Source: Taenia hydatigena
Taxonomy: Eukaryota > Platyhelminthes > Cestoda > Cyclophyllidea > Taeniidae
Direction of reading: 5' to 3'
NCBI GenBank assembly: GCA_036345935.2
Contig: JADWOT020000004.1
Location: 11,710,729 to 11,774,728, forward strand
Length of the DNA stretch: 64,000 nucleotides
Shown here: positions 23,321 through 34,272 of the stretch, piece after piece
Position numbering within the stretch: position 1 is the stretch's first letter
Layout of the letters: the number at the start of each line of letters is the position of its first letter
Program-made: the position numbers and the translations under genes
The notes under the pieces: generated by a model
The model's input: the letters and a program-made list of their open reading frames with translations, nothing else
Databases searched by the model: none
What the model was told of the DNA's origin: nothing

Positions 23321-24875
23321 TTAGCTGCTAATAATTGCTGCATTGCAGTTCATGGTTGCTTCATGCGCGTGTGTGTTGCGATACCCTTGATGTCACATCC
23401 ATTTTATACAGTGACGTAAGGAGACAGTCACAGCATAATTCCTATGATTTGCTGCTCGGAGGGTTAGGTTTTGCCTTTACCACCGACAAGACATGTTCTA
23501 ATGCGCATGCGTACCTTATGGTTTTCGAACTGATTATGAGATGTGCTCTGTTATTTTCTTATGTGAGCTAGGTTGACTGGTACCTGAACATACCTGCAGA
23601 AACAGAAAAGCATTTCTTAGTACTGAAGTTTTAGATTTCACTCTCGGATGCCCATGTCTTGACGCCATGAGCGGGAAAGGTCCACAATATGTTGGGATAG
23701 AGATGCCTTGAATGGACGCATGATGGGCAGTGGATTGCAACATGCAAGGGCAGCAAAGATTAGAATCTTAACATGTCATGGCAGGACAAATGAACGCACC
23801 GAACCGCCCTTTATAAGCACTGCATCATGCGTGCACTCATATCTGCAATTGGAACAATTTGCAGCTAAACGTATTTCATAGAAAATTAATGCACTGTGTA
23901 TGCAAATGATTCCAAAACCTGTGCAATCTAAGAACATGTCCTCGGAAATGCACCAATAGGGCATGTCGTGCGCCACATGGTTTTGACACTGGAAGCAGTT
24001 GGAGTGCTTCAACTTAAGAATTTGCCATTACTTGTGGAAAAATTAGTACGATCATTCAATCGTATAATCGCAACGTTGCAAAGACACTCCGCAATTATTA
24101 CTAATAGCGGTGTGGCGGGAAAATGCCTACCAAAGACAAATAAACTAATCTCACAGGGTTCATAGCGCCCTGCCAAACGCACCCGCATATCACATAAAAT
24201 AATACGAACTTGCTGGGGCAAGCGCCGTCGAAAACACTTCGCATGCCATGTAGGATGCAATATGAGAAGTAAATTATGCAAGAGGTGTTGAGCACTTAAG
24301 AACTAAATAACCTTAATACAGCGTCAAGATGAGGATGACTAATCATGGACCACGGGAAGCAGGTGCTGAAGTCAAATGAGCACGAGCTTACTTTGATTGG
24401 CCAAAACGCTTGTCACTTACTTGGACACTGATATCAAGGGGAGAGCTTTATTAAACTAAATCCTCAGACCAGTAAACCCAAGGTTACGTGCCCATAACTT
24501 CATTCTTAGCGCATAGAGCATCCGGACAATCAGGAACCAAGCAACTCAATCTCATTTATTCTTTGTTGTGGGAGAAATGAACTCGTATGCAAGATATGAA
24601 AACATTACCTACGCATACTTTATGGAATGCATTATGGATGAGAGGCAGCGATCAGTAATGCAACAAAGTTGTGAGCTGTGATTATCCTGCAACATATACG
24701 CTTTTGGCATTTGCACCAATTTACATGAATTTTGTGGCAGATGCGCTGGCTGTGGCAGTGCTTCATTCCATCGCTATGTGCAATAGGGGCGTAATTAATA
24801 ATATTGCATCGTATGCGTTCATAATTCAACCATAAACAGCAAGGAAAAAATCGGTACCAGATCAGATAGCAATAA
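23321..24875. other. Interval between nested inverted copies (left arm)
   Basis: No gene recognised. It contains short cysteine-rich frames on the minus strand (23776-24012; 24632-24886 with MKHCHSQRICHKIHVNWCKC). The right-arm counterparts differ: the first gains one Asp codon, and the second is extended at its start by a one-base run change. That argues against coding constraint. Confidence 0.45.
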
Positions 24876-25245
24876 AAATAGCACATACCAAGGAATCAAA
24901 TAAAGATTTATGCATTGAAGCTGCACACTCAAGCCTACCATCGAGCGACGACTTAATAAGTGTGGTGTGACTAACAACGAGGCTTACAATGCTCATTCCT
25001 TTTACTGCCGCACTGCAGGTCGAATCGGGACTCAGTCCTTAAGAGTGGTGTTTTGGCTTGAGAACGATGTAAAGTTCACCTCAAAGTAGAAGCAGGTGAT
25101 TTTCACTTCAGTCAGTCTGTAGCTTCTGCCCAATTTTCTGCATCTCAACTGCATTTAATGAAGTCAGGACCAATGTGGCCCCATTTGAAAAGTGGTGAGA
25201 GCAAGGCCCTTTCTGTGCGTGGCTCTTTGATGCTGTAGCGAAAAA
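24876..25245 (-). repeat. Nested inverted duplication, copy b (left arm)
   Basis: Minus-strand partner of 22966-23320. It keeps CCACATTGGTCCTGACTTCA and GAGCATTGTAAGCCTC but has stops where copy a is open, so it is the more decayed copy. It also begins after an acceptor-like TTTTCGCTACAG on the minus strand. Mirror: 38871-39240 (plus). Confidence 0.7.
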
Positions 25246-25732
25246 GCCGTTATTCAGCGAGAGTCGAGAGTCTGTGCAAAACGCTTCATCTATTAACGAA
25301 AACGCAGCATATTTGCACTTAACACTATGAAGACCATAGTAACAATGGGCTTCGTGGCAGACGAATGGATCTGCGAATGCAAGGGCTGTCAACTTGTGAA
25401 ATACTTGACGACAATGTATGGAACATATGGATAAGTGAGCATCGCAAAATAGTTGGCCACACCCTGCTAGTAAAGCAGAATAGCTAACAACCACTAATGA
25501 GAGTTGCGTTATAATTTCGCTACAATTACAACACCTACTTGGTTAAAGCAATATATTTTGCTATGGACATTCACTTCTAGTGCTTGCATTTCTCGTCACC
25601 ATCAGATTGACAGCTTTGAATTAATTTTTGTTGCAGTTTGTTCAGATGCTCATAAATTAACCCAAAAGAAGTAAACTAGGTAGATGTGCTGCGATTTGAA
25701 GCACTTTAGTTTGCTTAGTAGATATAAGTTAC

Positions 25733-25874
25733 CGTTTCTGGCTGGATTTCTGCCCATTAGCTTGCTCATTTGGATGGTTGTTCTGCATGGTGGCCATTCG
25801 ACCGACTAATCGTTGACTTCCTGCGTCGTCGTCCAAGCTACTGCTGCATGGATGTTCAGCTCTCCGCAGGTTGA
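25733..25874 (-). CDS. Candidate internal exon (left arm)
   Basis: On the minus strand a 142 bp segment lies between TGCTATTTTAG and AAACG/GTAACT and is open in one frame for 46 codons (NLRRAEHPCSSSLDDDAGSQ, later NHPNEQANGQKSSQKR). It is hydrophilic and probably disordered. No domain. Only the splice signals and the open frame support it. The mirror copy, 38032-38173 (plus), is identical by eye. Confidence 0.3.
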
Positions 25875-28800
25875 CTAAAATAGCAGAAACAGACAGAAAT
25901 TTATGGAAAAAAGAAGTGCTCTTGTATGTAAATCACAGTAATTTATTTCGTGCTTTTAATTTTTACCCTCCCAAGGACAACAGCAGGACGTACGAATCGA
26001 CCACGAATGTAACACTGAATGAGGTAGTGCGATGCAGGAATTGCAAGCGCGTTGACGATTTGTTTTTGTCTCTAATGGCCGGAGAAGAATGCATAAAATA
26101 ATTTTAGTCGAAAGGCGTTTCACTCAAAATTATTTGAAACTAGTGAAGGATTTGCGCGAAAACGGAAACACGTGTTATAATCTGGCATAAAGAAACGACA
26201 TAAGCAAACGTTCGCAGTTATCGTATTCGTAACCCACCATGTAAGTATTCCGTAAATGCAAGCCTCCGACCGCAGCAATTATTTTATTTCATCAGGCATA
26301 GTGAGGTTCCACACAGGTCCGTGTGTAACAATGAGCCAAATTAGTGTAAAACTTAGTTTAATGGGCAAGTCAAACAAAATGACCTGTAATTACTCATTTA
26401 ATTCACCGGACAGCAATCTTGCCGACTGAGAGGCATTATTTTATAGAACTCACGGGCACTTAAGACGGGGCTAAGTCTGACACGACAATACTTGCATCGT
26501 CCTATCTAATTCGAGCACATTTTGGGATAGTGCTGATGAATCCAGAAATGTGCATCTGCCAGAAGATGTCACGGCTAATGATGCAAGACAAAACTGACGT
26601 TGCTTTCCGTCGTCTTCTATGTTGTTCTCTACTACAAACTTGCGGTCTTCATTAGGCGACTTTATAGGTTGCCACCCGCACCAGCCGACTATTGCGCATG
26701 CGATTCGGCCAGGCATTTGTGTCATTAACGGGGATGCTTCGATTAAAGAAGGACAAACTAGCATGCATGATCACAATTGCTGCGACCACCAACGCTAATC
26801 ATTCTGCGCGCCTTTGCACACAGAATCCATGGACATAGTCAAAATAGGATCTTCATGAATCAATTAGAATCGTCATAATTTGTAAGAAACTTGTGGGAGA
26901 TAAGTAATAGAAACTTCATGCGTCCGAAGTTGTATTTTTAATGTGGAAGCTGCAAAATCGAAAAGTGCTGCTGGCTAAGTAAACGTGCATTAACAACAGC
27001 ATGTAAGACCGTGGTCTCAAAGGGCGCAAAGCTCGCTGTAAACATGGTTTGAACTGGCATTTAACTTTGTTGAGATAAACACACGATAGTTACATGCAAC
27101 GCAGTTTAATTAATTGAAAAGCTTAATGGTGAAAATTTGCACTGCATTTATCTTGGTTAATTTGAAAGCCGAGGAGACGAGTCCCATTTCCCTTTCCAAA
27201 ATAATTCGTTGATTATATATTTTGAATAACTCAGATAGTGGTCAAAATGCATGCGAATGAGCAAAATCAGACATACCTATTTTGGTGATATGGGCTGTCA
27301 TAAAATTTTCCATCGACTAAACACTTGCCATCTTCAATCGGTAATGCGCCAAATGGTTGTGCTGAACAGACACCGCCTGAAAAAAACATGTTTAGCTAAA
27401 CACTTGTTGGTAACATTTTAGAAAATATAATGCAACATTCCCCACACAATGCACTTGCCTATTCTTTTTCACAGATTTTTCACCACTCTCGTTGATCCGC
27501 CCAAACACTCAGCAGCTCATGGCTTCCACAAATGTGAACTTTGTCCGTCTTTAATGAAAAGTGTATTTTGACATTGCCGTCGTGTCACTCATGCACTAGC
27601 AGGAATGCGACCAATGATCAAAGCACATTTGGAAACAAAAGATCCATTAAAAGTAATAATGAAGTAAGCGCATGCGCGCGCGGTGTTGCGCACAGGGAAG
27701 ACTGCAGTTATCTCCAACAGGACTTGTCTCTGCCTTTTAAAGGTTGCACATTACGCATTTATGTGGGAGCCGAGCATTCACTCACCAAATTTGATTGGAG
27801 CTTTTCTTTACGCCTCACTTGCCACAAATGTGATGTTAGCTCCTTTTGAGTTGAGACCTAATCTACAAAACGGAAAATAGTGAATTGTGCGTAGTCGCTA
27901 TTACAAGGTAAATATAACTTAGTATTTCACCTAGAAGACTTTGAATACTGAAATGACGAAGGCAAAGCAGTTAACAAAGCGGATTGGCATTTGGGTCATA
28001 TTTCCAAATCAATTTTTTCCGATGAGCTTAGGCAAATTTTAACGAAGTCTGGTGATTAATTGCACAATATTTTGCCAAACCTATGTGTTTTTCTTAGCTA
28101 GAAGCATTTGTCTTGAAATACTTGCGGTGCGAGATGACAGCCTGATCAAAATTTGCAGTACAAGACGGGTGGAGTGATAAAGTCATGCAGTGCACTCGAA
28201 TGAGAGGCAACTTGGCTCCTCTGAGCTTTGTCTACACCCACATGGCCTAATTTGCCGGAGGGGAGATCGAGTTAGGCATTCCGCACTGTATGTGTCGTGG
28301 AAGGCAATTTATGGAAGAGATTCTGCTCCAAATGCGACCATTGTGAGATACCGACTCCCATCCCATTCCCACCCAGATGCAAGGTTGTGAGCATTTCCAT
28401 GCCTCACACTTGTCTCGACTAAAGGCGTCTTATTATTTTTAAGTTTCGTAGTTGAACACTCTGCGATTATAATGCGTTCTGACTACCAATAAGAATCTCC
28501 AATAATAAGCCTTCTTGCTAAAGTGGGTAACAATAAATAATGTGGAAAATTTTAACACCACCTTTTCTAAGGCATGTGATGTCAGTGTCCTCCTACGCCA
28601 GATCGTTCAAGCATAGCGGCACGCTTGCTGGCGATGCAGTGGATCACATGCCTTTGCCCCTCACCGCGAGATCATCTCACCAATTCTTCTCTCCATCAAT
28701 CTTCATTTGAGGCTTAGCCTTTGGTGAACACCCCACAGTTTACACGCTATCCTGTGAAGCAGACAATGCATCAACCCACCCAAGTGAAATATCTGCATTC

Positions 28801-29633
28801 AGATGATCAAATTGCATTGGCTAGCTCTCCCACACAAGTGGATATGCTGCCACATTGCTTACTCCCACCAGCCAGGTAGGGGTCTCGCGCAAAGCTCAAT
28901 CTGCATTTTGATTTTTGAAACATCCAAGTAGGCTATTCGAGAATCTATGGCAAATTATTACCTGAACAAATGGAAAATCAGATCTTAATTTCTGTTTGAG
29001 CATCTTTGTCTAAAATATCTCTCAGAGCATTTCGTTGATAAATGTTAAGGAACCTCCGGGCGAGATTGGTGGTGCCACCTACCCCAAATTTAGAGGAGAG
29101 TAAGCCTTATTACGCACTTTACAGTCCAAATAATTTGGAATGACTTCAAATTATGCGGAAACGAGATAATCGTAGGAATTGATTTTACTGGGAATCGCAA
29201 GCCTTGGTAGTAGTGTCTCTTGCATTTCATGAAGATCAAGACAAGTTAAGGCAGGCTTTCGAAGCCGGCTCAAACCACTCCTTGTTCACTGTGATGAGGT
29301 GAGTTTGAATGTTGAGCACGGCTTTAAAACCTTACATGTTAAGTTACAAATTACTTGGAATTTAAAAAGGGGCAATTGTTAGACCGTCAACCCAATGAAG
29401 AGGTATAAGTACACACTTTGAGACGAGCGGATTGAAAGATTTATAGGGCAGAAAATTGTAATGAAAAGGCATTGCTTAAATATCGGTGACTAGTTTAGAA
29501 GCCTGTAGCAAAGATGCAGATTCTATGGAATTCCGAAGGCGAGGAAATTGGGAGTAATTCGTCACTACACGAGGCTTAGGGCTAAACCGATGTGACACTA
29601 GCGCTGTCATCCAAACTTTTACAATAACATGGG
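25875..29633. other. Arm interval with scattered exon-like frames only (left)
   Basis: Apart from the candidate exon 27277-27376, it holds short frames without recognised motifs: 25871-26101 plus, 26471-26764 minus, and 27541-27849 plus, a 102-codon cysteine-containing frame. Mirror: 34273-38031. Confidence 0.45.
27277..27376 (-). CDS. Candidate cysteine-containing exon (left arm)
   Basis: A 100 bp minus-strand segment between TTTTTTTCAG and AATAG/GTATGT, both strong splice signals. One frame is open, reading VCSAQPFGALPIEDGKCLVD then GKFYDSPYHQN; the other two frames have stops. The two cysteines and polar loops suggest an extracellular module, but no family is recognised and no in-frame partner exon was found. 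The mirror copy is 36530-36629 (plus). Confidence 0.35.
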
Positions 29634-29900
29634 TCACAACGCGTGTTGTTTGTGCCATGTGCCACCTGGTTGAATTCTTAGCCACTCCACGGTAACGCGC
29701 ACTTGAAATTGTGTGCCTCCTGCAAAGGATTCAATCAAGTGCTCTTTATTCTCTCCCACTTTCAGAGCCTTACACAAACTGCTCTTAATTTTGTCCTTTT
29801 GTAACACTCCGCAATCCAATGAGATGTTCTCAGAGATATTAATTTGCAGTATAGAATGCCGTACAGAATATTTGTCGAAGGAAATGCTGATTAAGCACAT
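29634..29900 (-). CDS. 88-codon candidate exon/ORF (left arm)
   Basis: Reads INISENISLDCGVLQKDKIK, then GGTQFQVRVTVEWLRIQPGG on the minus strand, which is a protein-like alternation of helix and strand. An acceptor-like GTTATAG lies just upstream of the ATG, and CAG/GTGGCA inside the frame could be a donor. The right copy (34006-34272) differs by one residue (NKEH to NREH). No family assigned. Confidence 0.3.
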   Translation of the reverse strand: MCLISISFDKYSVRHSILQINISENISLDCGVLQKDKIKSSLCKALKVGENKEHLIESFAGGTQFQVRVTVEWLRIQPGGTWHKQHAL

Positions 29901-30189
29901 CCATCTATAACGTTCTTGTAGGTATTCCTTTCGGTGTGACGCCTATATTGCAGTGGCGACTCATAGTGCCTCCTTGAGTACCTATGTTTTGTTGATGCAT
30001 GGAAATAATTGCTTGAAGAAGCTGGATTGAATTGCAATTACCTCAACGAAATCTATAAATTCTAAGCAAAATCTTGCAAACTCGGTTTTATGAACGGGCA
30101 CAGATAAATTAGTTAAACATCACCCCAAACCGCGTCTAGACTAGAGTTGTACCGTAGGCCAAACACCATGAGTTCCCCTTTGACTGTAC

Positions 30190-32270
30190 AAAATTAATTT
30201 GGTGTCAGCAATGCCATAAAATGTGTGCCAACCATCAGTTTGAAAGGCAAATGTAGACCCCAAAGATAACATTCAAGACACCTGCAGAATTGATCCATAT
30301 GCAATCGAAATCAATCTTACACCGGCTCGCCAGTGGTGGGTGTAGGGGTCAGAAATGCCACACCTTGTTTTCCAGTAATAAGTAAGGATAATTTAGACCC
30401 AATTATTGGAATGCTAGATAAGTGCAGAATTCTCCCATTCACTCTCGACGTGGTGGTGGGTGTGGGTGGTGGGTGTGAGCGTTAGCAATGCCACATCTTG
30501 TGTGCCATCAATCCGTGTGGGGGATAACTTAGAACGCAGTGTAGTCATGTGGCAGATCTGCAGTATTTGCCCACATTACTGCGATTTGAAAAAGCACAAT
30601 GGTGTGTCGGAGGTGTGAGTAGGTGTCAGCGATGCCAAAATTTGTATGCCGAAAGTCGGTGTGGAGTTTAGACCCAATTATTGAAATACTAGATAAGCGC
30701 AGAATTCTTCCATTCACTCTCGACGTTAAATTCACATCAGTATGTGGGTGGTAGGTGTAAGCGTTTGCAATGCCACAACTTGTGTGCTACCAATCGTTAA
30801 GGGTGGCTAATCTAGACGTCATGGATATCGTTTGATACATCTGCAGAATTCACCTATGTACTTCCGACACCAATCTCATACCAATCTTTCATACAGTGCC
30901 ACAAGTTGTATGAAGCATTGTTAAAACGGGATCGCAGCATAGCGACACCAGCAGAATTGATCCATATGCAATCGAAATCACTCTTGCACCGGCCCGCCAG
31001 GGTGTAGGGGTCAGAAATGCCACACCTTGTTTTCCAGTAATATGTGGGGATAATTCAGACCCGATTATTGGAATGCTAGATAAGTGCAGAATTCTCCCAT
31101 TCACTCAACTTGTGTGCCACCAATCGTTAGGGGCGGCTAATCTAGACGCCATGGATATCATTTGGAACATCTGCAGAATTTACCTATGTACTTCCGACAC
31201 CAATCTCATACCGGTCGTTCAGCGGCGGGTGTAAGCATCAGAAATGCCACGCCTTGTGTGCTAAGGATTATTATGAAAGTGTTATTTTGATTCCATCAAT
31301 AGCATGTAACACCTGTAAAAATGACCCATATATTCTCGACATCAATATTTTATCAGTCTGTCGGTGTTGGACGCAAGATTTGTCAATGCAAATCTTGTGT
31401 GTCACAAAGCGGCGTGGAGGGATATTTTAGGGCTCATAGTTGGCAATTGACAGAACTGCAGAATTTACATATAGTTGATCTTCTATTTTACACAGATCAG
31501 TCGGTGTTGGGATTAAGCGATAGCAATGCCACACTGCGTGTTCTATTAATCATTGTGGAGGGATAATCTAGACTCCATATATGGCATGTGAGGGGCCCGC
31601 GTAATTGACCCACATTCCCTGCACTTTATTCTCACACCGGTCTGTCGGTGGTAAGCTTAAGTGTTCGCGATGCTTAACTTTTGTTCCATTTATCAGTGTG
31701 GGGTTTTAATTTAATCCACACACAGATTGCTTATGACAGAGCTACATAATTTAAGCACATTCACCTCTCCCATTTCCCACAGTTCAGTCGGTAGTTTAGC
31801 AGGTGTATACTGTGCCACAAATTGTGCACCATCAACCGGGATGTTAGGATTATCCAGACCCCATCGATAGCATGTGAGAGACCTTCGAAATTCACTTACA
31901 TTCTCGCATCTTTAACTCCGCAAGTGTTTTCAGTGGTGAGATAAAATTTTACCAATGCGTTAACTTGTGCGCCCCCTGCTAGTGTGGAGCGATAATGTGG
32001 ACCGCATTAATGGCGTACGATTCGCCTTTGGAACTCCTGCACTTGAATTCTATTTTAAAGTCGCGCTTCCCTGTTGGTTGTAGGAATGCTTGTCAGAATT
32101 GAGGCAACTTATGGGCAACCAAGCAGTCTAGTGATTACTAAGATAGTTTAGCTGGCATGTGATGTGCCTTCACCTTTAGTTACTCGCATCTAATACCACG
32201 TGCCGGTCTGTTGTTGTTAGGTTTCAGCATCAGCAATGTCATTTCCTTAGTGACACGCTGAAATTTCGCA
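30190..32270. repeat. ~144 bp tandem repeat array, left side and spacer
   Basis: About 14 diverged units anchored by a recurring AATGCCACA box at 30211, 30355, 30488, 30632, 30770, 31017, 31243, 31385, 31526 and further, with spacing mostly 133-145. Each unit also has a CTGCAGAATT-like box and TAGACCC. Units become progressively less regular toward 32270. A duplicated block is seen (30296-30450 resembles 30961-31106). Units up to 30947 belong to the palindrome arm; the rest exist only on this side. Confidence 0.88.
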
Positions 32271-32812
32271 TTAGATCTTTAACTAGACGGCTTCTCTCCG
32301 CAAGCTTCTACTGCCACCATTGTTATCTCATTTATTACCCTTCTCAAATGTACCTATTATGACTTGATGGGCCGTGTGTATTTAATTAAACTAGCCTTAA
32401 CTTCTTGGTGACTCACTCTAAGCTCAGTCCGCTAACACAGTCTGTGCTGCATTTTCAATTCATGTTCATTTCCGCATTTCTTACATATTCTATGTGGAAT
32501 TTTACTCCTATTATTGCGATGCCGTCCCCATTCGGGGTGTAATATTTATAGACCTCTTTTTGCCGATTTTATCTCCAACTTCCACAATCATTAGCATTTA
32601 GATGCATTAAGAAGCAGTTTGAACGTAAAATGGCTCTTATTCCTGTGACTACATCTATAACCAGTTATTGCGAGCAGATTAACTTACAAAATAACCATCA
32701 AATTAGAAATGTCTTTTAAATTTGCGGAGAATCTTCATTAATAAGTAAAGATAGGATGAGATTTGCGCCTTCTGCAAAAAAGATAGCAAAATTTTCAGAA
32801 CGCAATTATGGC
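30948..32812. repeat. Palindrome spacer
   Basis: The 1865 bp between the arms. It consists of the inward continuation of the tandem array (to ~32270) and ~540 bp of AT-rich single-copy sequence (32271-32812) with no ORF or motif I can name. It has no mirror on either side. Confidence 0.9.
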
Positions 32813-33730
32813 TGTCACTATGCTGCGATCCCGTTTTAACAATGCTTCATACAACTTGTGGCACTGTATGAAAGACCGGTATGAGATTGGTGTCGGAAGT
32901 ACATAGGTGAATTCTGCAGATGTATCAAACGATATCCATGACGTCTAGATTAGCCACCCTTAACGATTGGTAGCACACAAGTTGTGGCATTGCAAACGCT
33001 TACACCTACCACCCACATACTGATGTGAATTTAACGTCGAGAGTGAATGGAAGAATTCTGCGCTTATCTAGTATTTCAATAATTGGGTCTAAATTATCCC
33101 TACATACTATTGGAAAATAAGGTGTGGCATTTATGACACCTACAACCACCACTGACGAGCCAGTGTGAGATCGATATCAATTCTATATGAATCAATTCTT
33201 CAGGTGTATCGAATGCTATAAATGGGCCTAGATTAGCCCTCCACACCGACTTTCGGCATACAAATTTTGGCATCGCTGACACCTACTCACACCTCCGACA
33301 CACCATTGTGCTTTTTCAAATCGCAGTAATGTGGGCAAATACTGCAGATCTGCCACATGACTACACTGCGTTCTAAGTTATCCCCCACACGGATTGATGG
33401 CACACAAGATGTGGCATTGCTAACGCTCACACCCACCACCCACACCCACCACCACGTCGAGAGTGAATGGGAGAATTCTGCACTTATCTAGCATTCCAAT
33501 AATCGGGTCTAAATTATCCTTACTTATTACTGGAAAACAAGGTGTGGCATTTCTGACCCCTACACCCACCACTGGCGAGCCGGTGTAAGATTGATTTCGA
33601 TTGCATATGGATCAATTCTGCAGGTGTCTTGAATGTTATCTTTGGGGTCTATATTTGCCTTTCAAACTGATGGTTGGCACACATTTTATGGCATTGCTGA
33701 TACCAAATTAATTTTGTACAGTCAAAGGGG
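32813..33730. repeat. ~144 bp tandem repeat array, right side
   Basis: Mirror of left units 30190-30947, in reverse orientation, with the CTGCAGAATT and TGTGGCAT boxes on the opposite strand. It includes one full extra unit at 33094-33238. Confidence 0.88.
33094..33238. repeat. 145 bp tandem unit present only in the right array
   Basis: The left array passes directly from GGTGTGGAG to TTTAGACCC at the equivalent point (~30667). The right copy has 145 extra bases, equal to one repeat period. Gain on the right or loss on the left cannot be distinguished. Confidence 0.92.
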
Positions 33731-34005
33731 AACTCATGGTGTTTGGCCTACGGTACAACTCTAGTCTAGACGCGGTTTGGGGTCATGTTTAACTAATTTA
33801 TCTGTGCCCGTTCATAAAAACCGAGTTTGCAAGATTTTGCTTAGAATTTATAGATTTCGTTGAGGTAATTGCAATTCAATCCAGCTTCTTCAAGCAATTA
33901 TTTCCATGCATCAACAAAACATAGGTACTCAAGGAGGCACTATGAGTCGCCACTGCAATATAGGCGTCACACCGAAAGGAATACCTACAAGAACGTTATA
34001 GATGG

Positions 34006-34272
34006 ATGTGCTTAATCAGCATTTCCTTCGACAAATATTCTGTACGGCATTCTATACTGCAAATTAATATCTCTGAGAACATCTCATTGGATTGCGGAGT
34101 GTTACAAAAGGACAAAATTAAGAGCAGTTTGTGTAAGGCTCTGAAAGTGGGAGAGAATAGAGAGCACTTGATTGAATCCTTTGCAGGAGGCACACAATTT
34201 CAAGTGCGCGTTACCGTGGAGTGGCTAAGAATTCAACCAGGTGGCACATGGCACAAACAACACGCGTTGTGA
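34006..34272 (+). CDS. 88-codon candidate exon/ORF (right arm)
   Basis: Mirror of 29634-29900 with one amino-acid change (Lys to Arg at NREH). The same acceptor-like and donor-like signals are present (AG at 34000-34001; CAG/GTGGCA at 34240/34241). Unassigned. Confidence 0.3.
   Translation: MCLISISFDKYSVRHSILQINISENISLDCGVLQKDKIKSSLCKALKVGENREHLIESFAGGTQFQVRVTVEWLRIQPGGTWHKQHAL

Larger units (their letters stand above)
6451..30947 (+). repeat. Left arm of giant palindrome (partner 32813-57665)
   Basis: Every feature in this interval recurs in reverse complement on the right. Paired coordinates sum to 64116 for most of 6451-16885, 64118 from ~16903, 64115 from ~23927, 64116 from ~24852, 64123 from ~25272, 63906 from 25344, 63905 from ~30090 and 63760 next to the spacer. 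Each step matches an indel readable in the sequence. By eye substitutions are rarer than about 1 in 200 overall, and stretches of many hundred bases (such as 22756-23571) show none. The outer limit is GTGCATCTGGCTGAG at 6451; the inner limit is at 30947. Confidence 0.97.

Noticed and set aside
23776..24886. Cysteine-rich minus-strand frames as a secreted peptide gene
   Set aside because: The right-arm counterparts change length by a triplet and by a one-base run difference, and no signal peptide or exon borders are visible.
30190..32270. Regularly spaced repeats resembling a CRISPR array
   Set aside because: The period is ~144 bp with diverged similarity throughout the unit and no short identical repeat alternating with unique spacers. 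The context is eukaryotic. It is a satellite-like tandem array.
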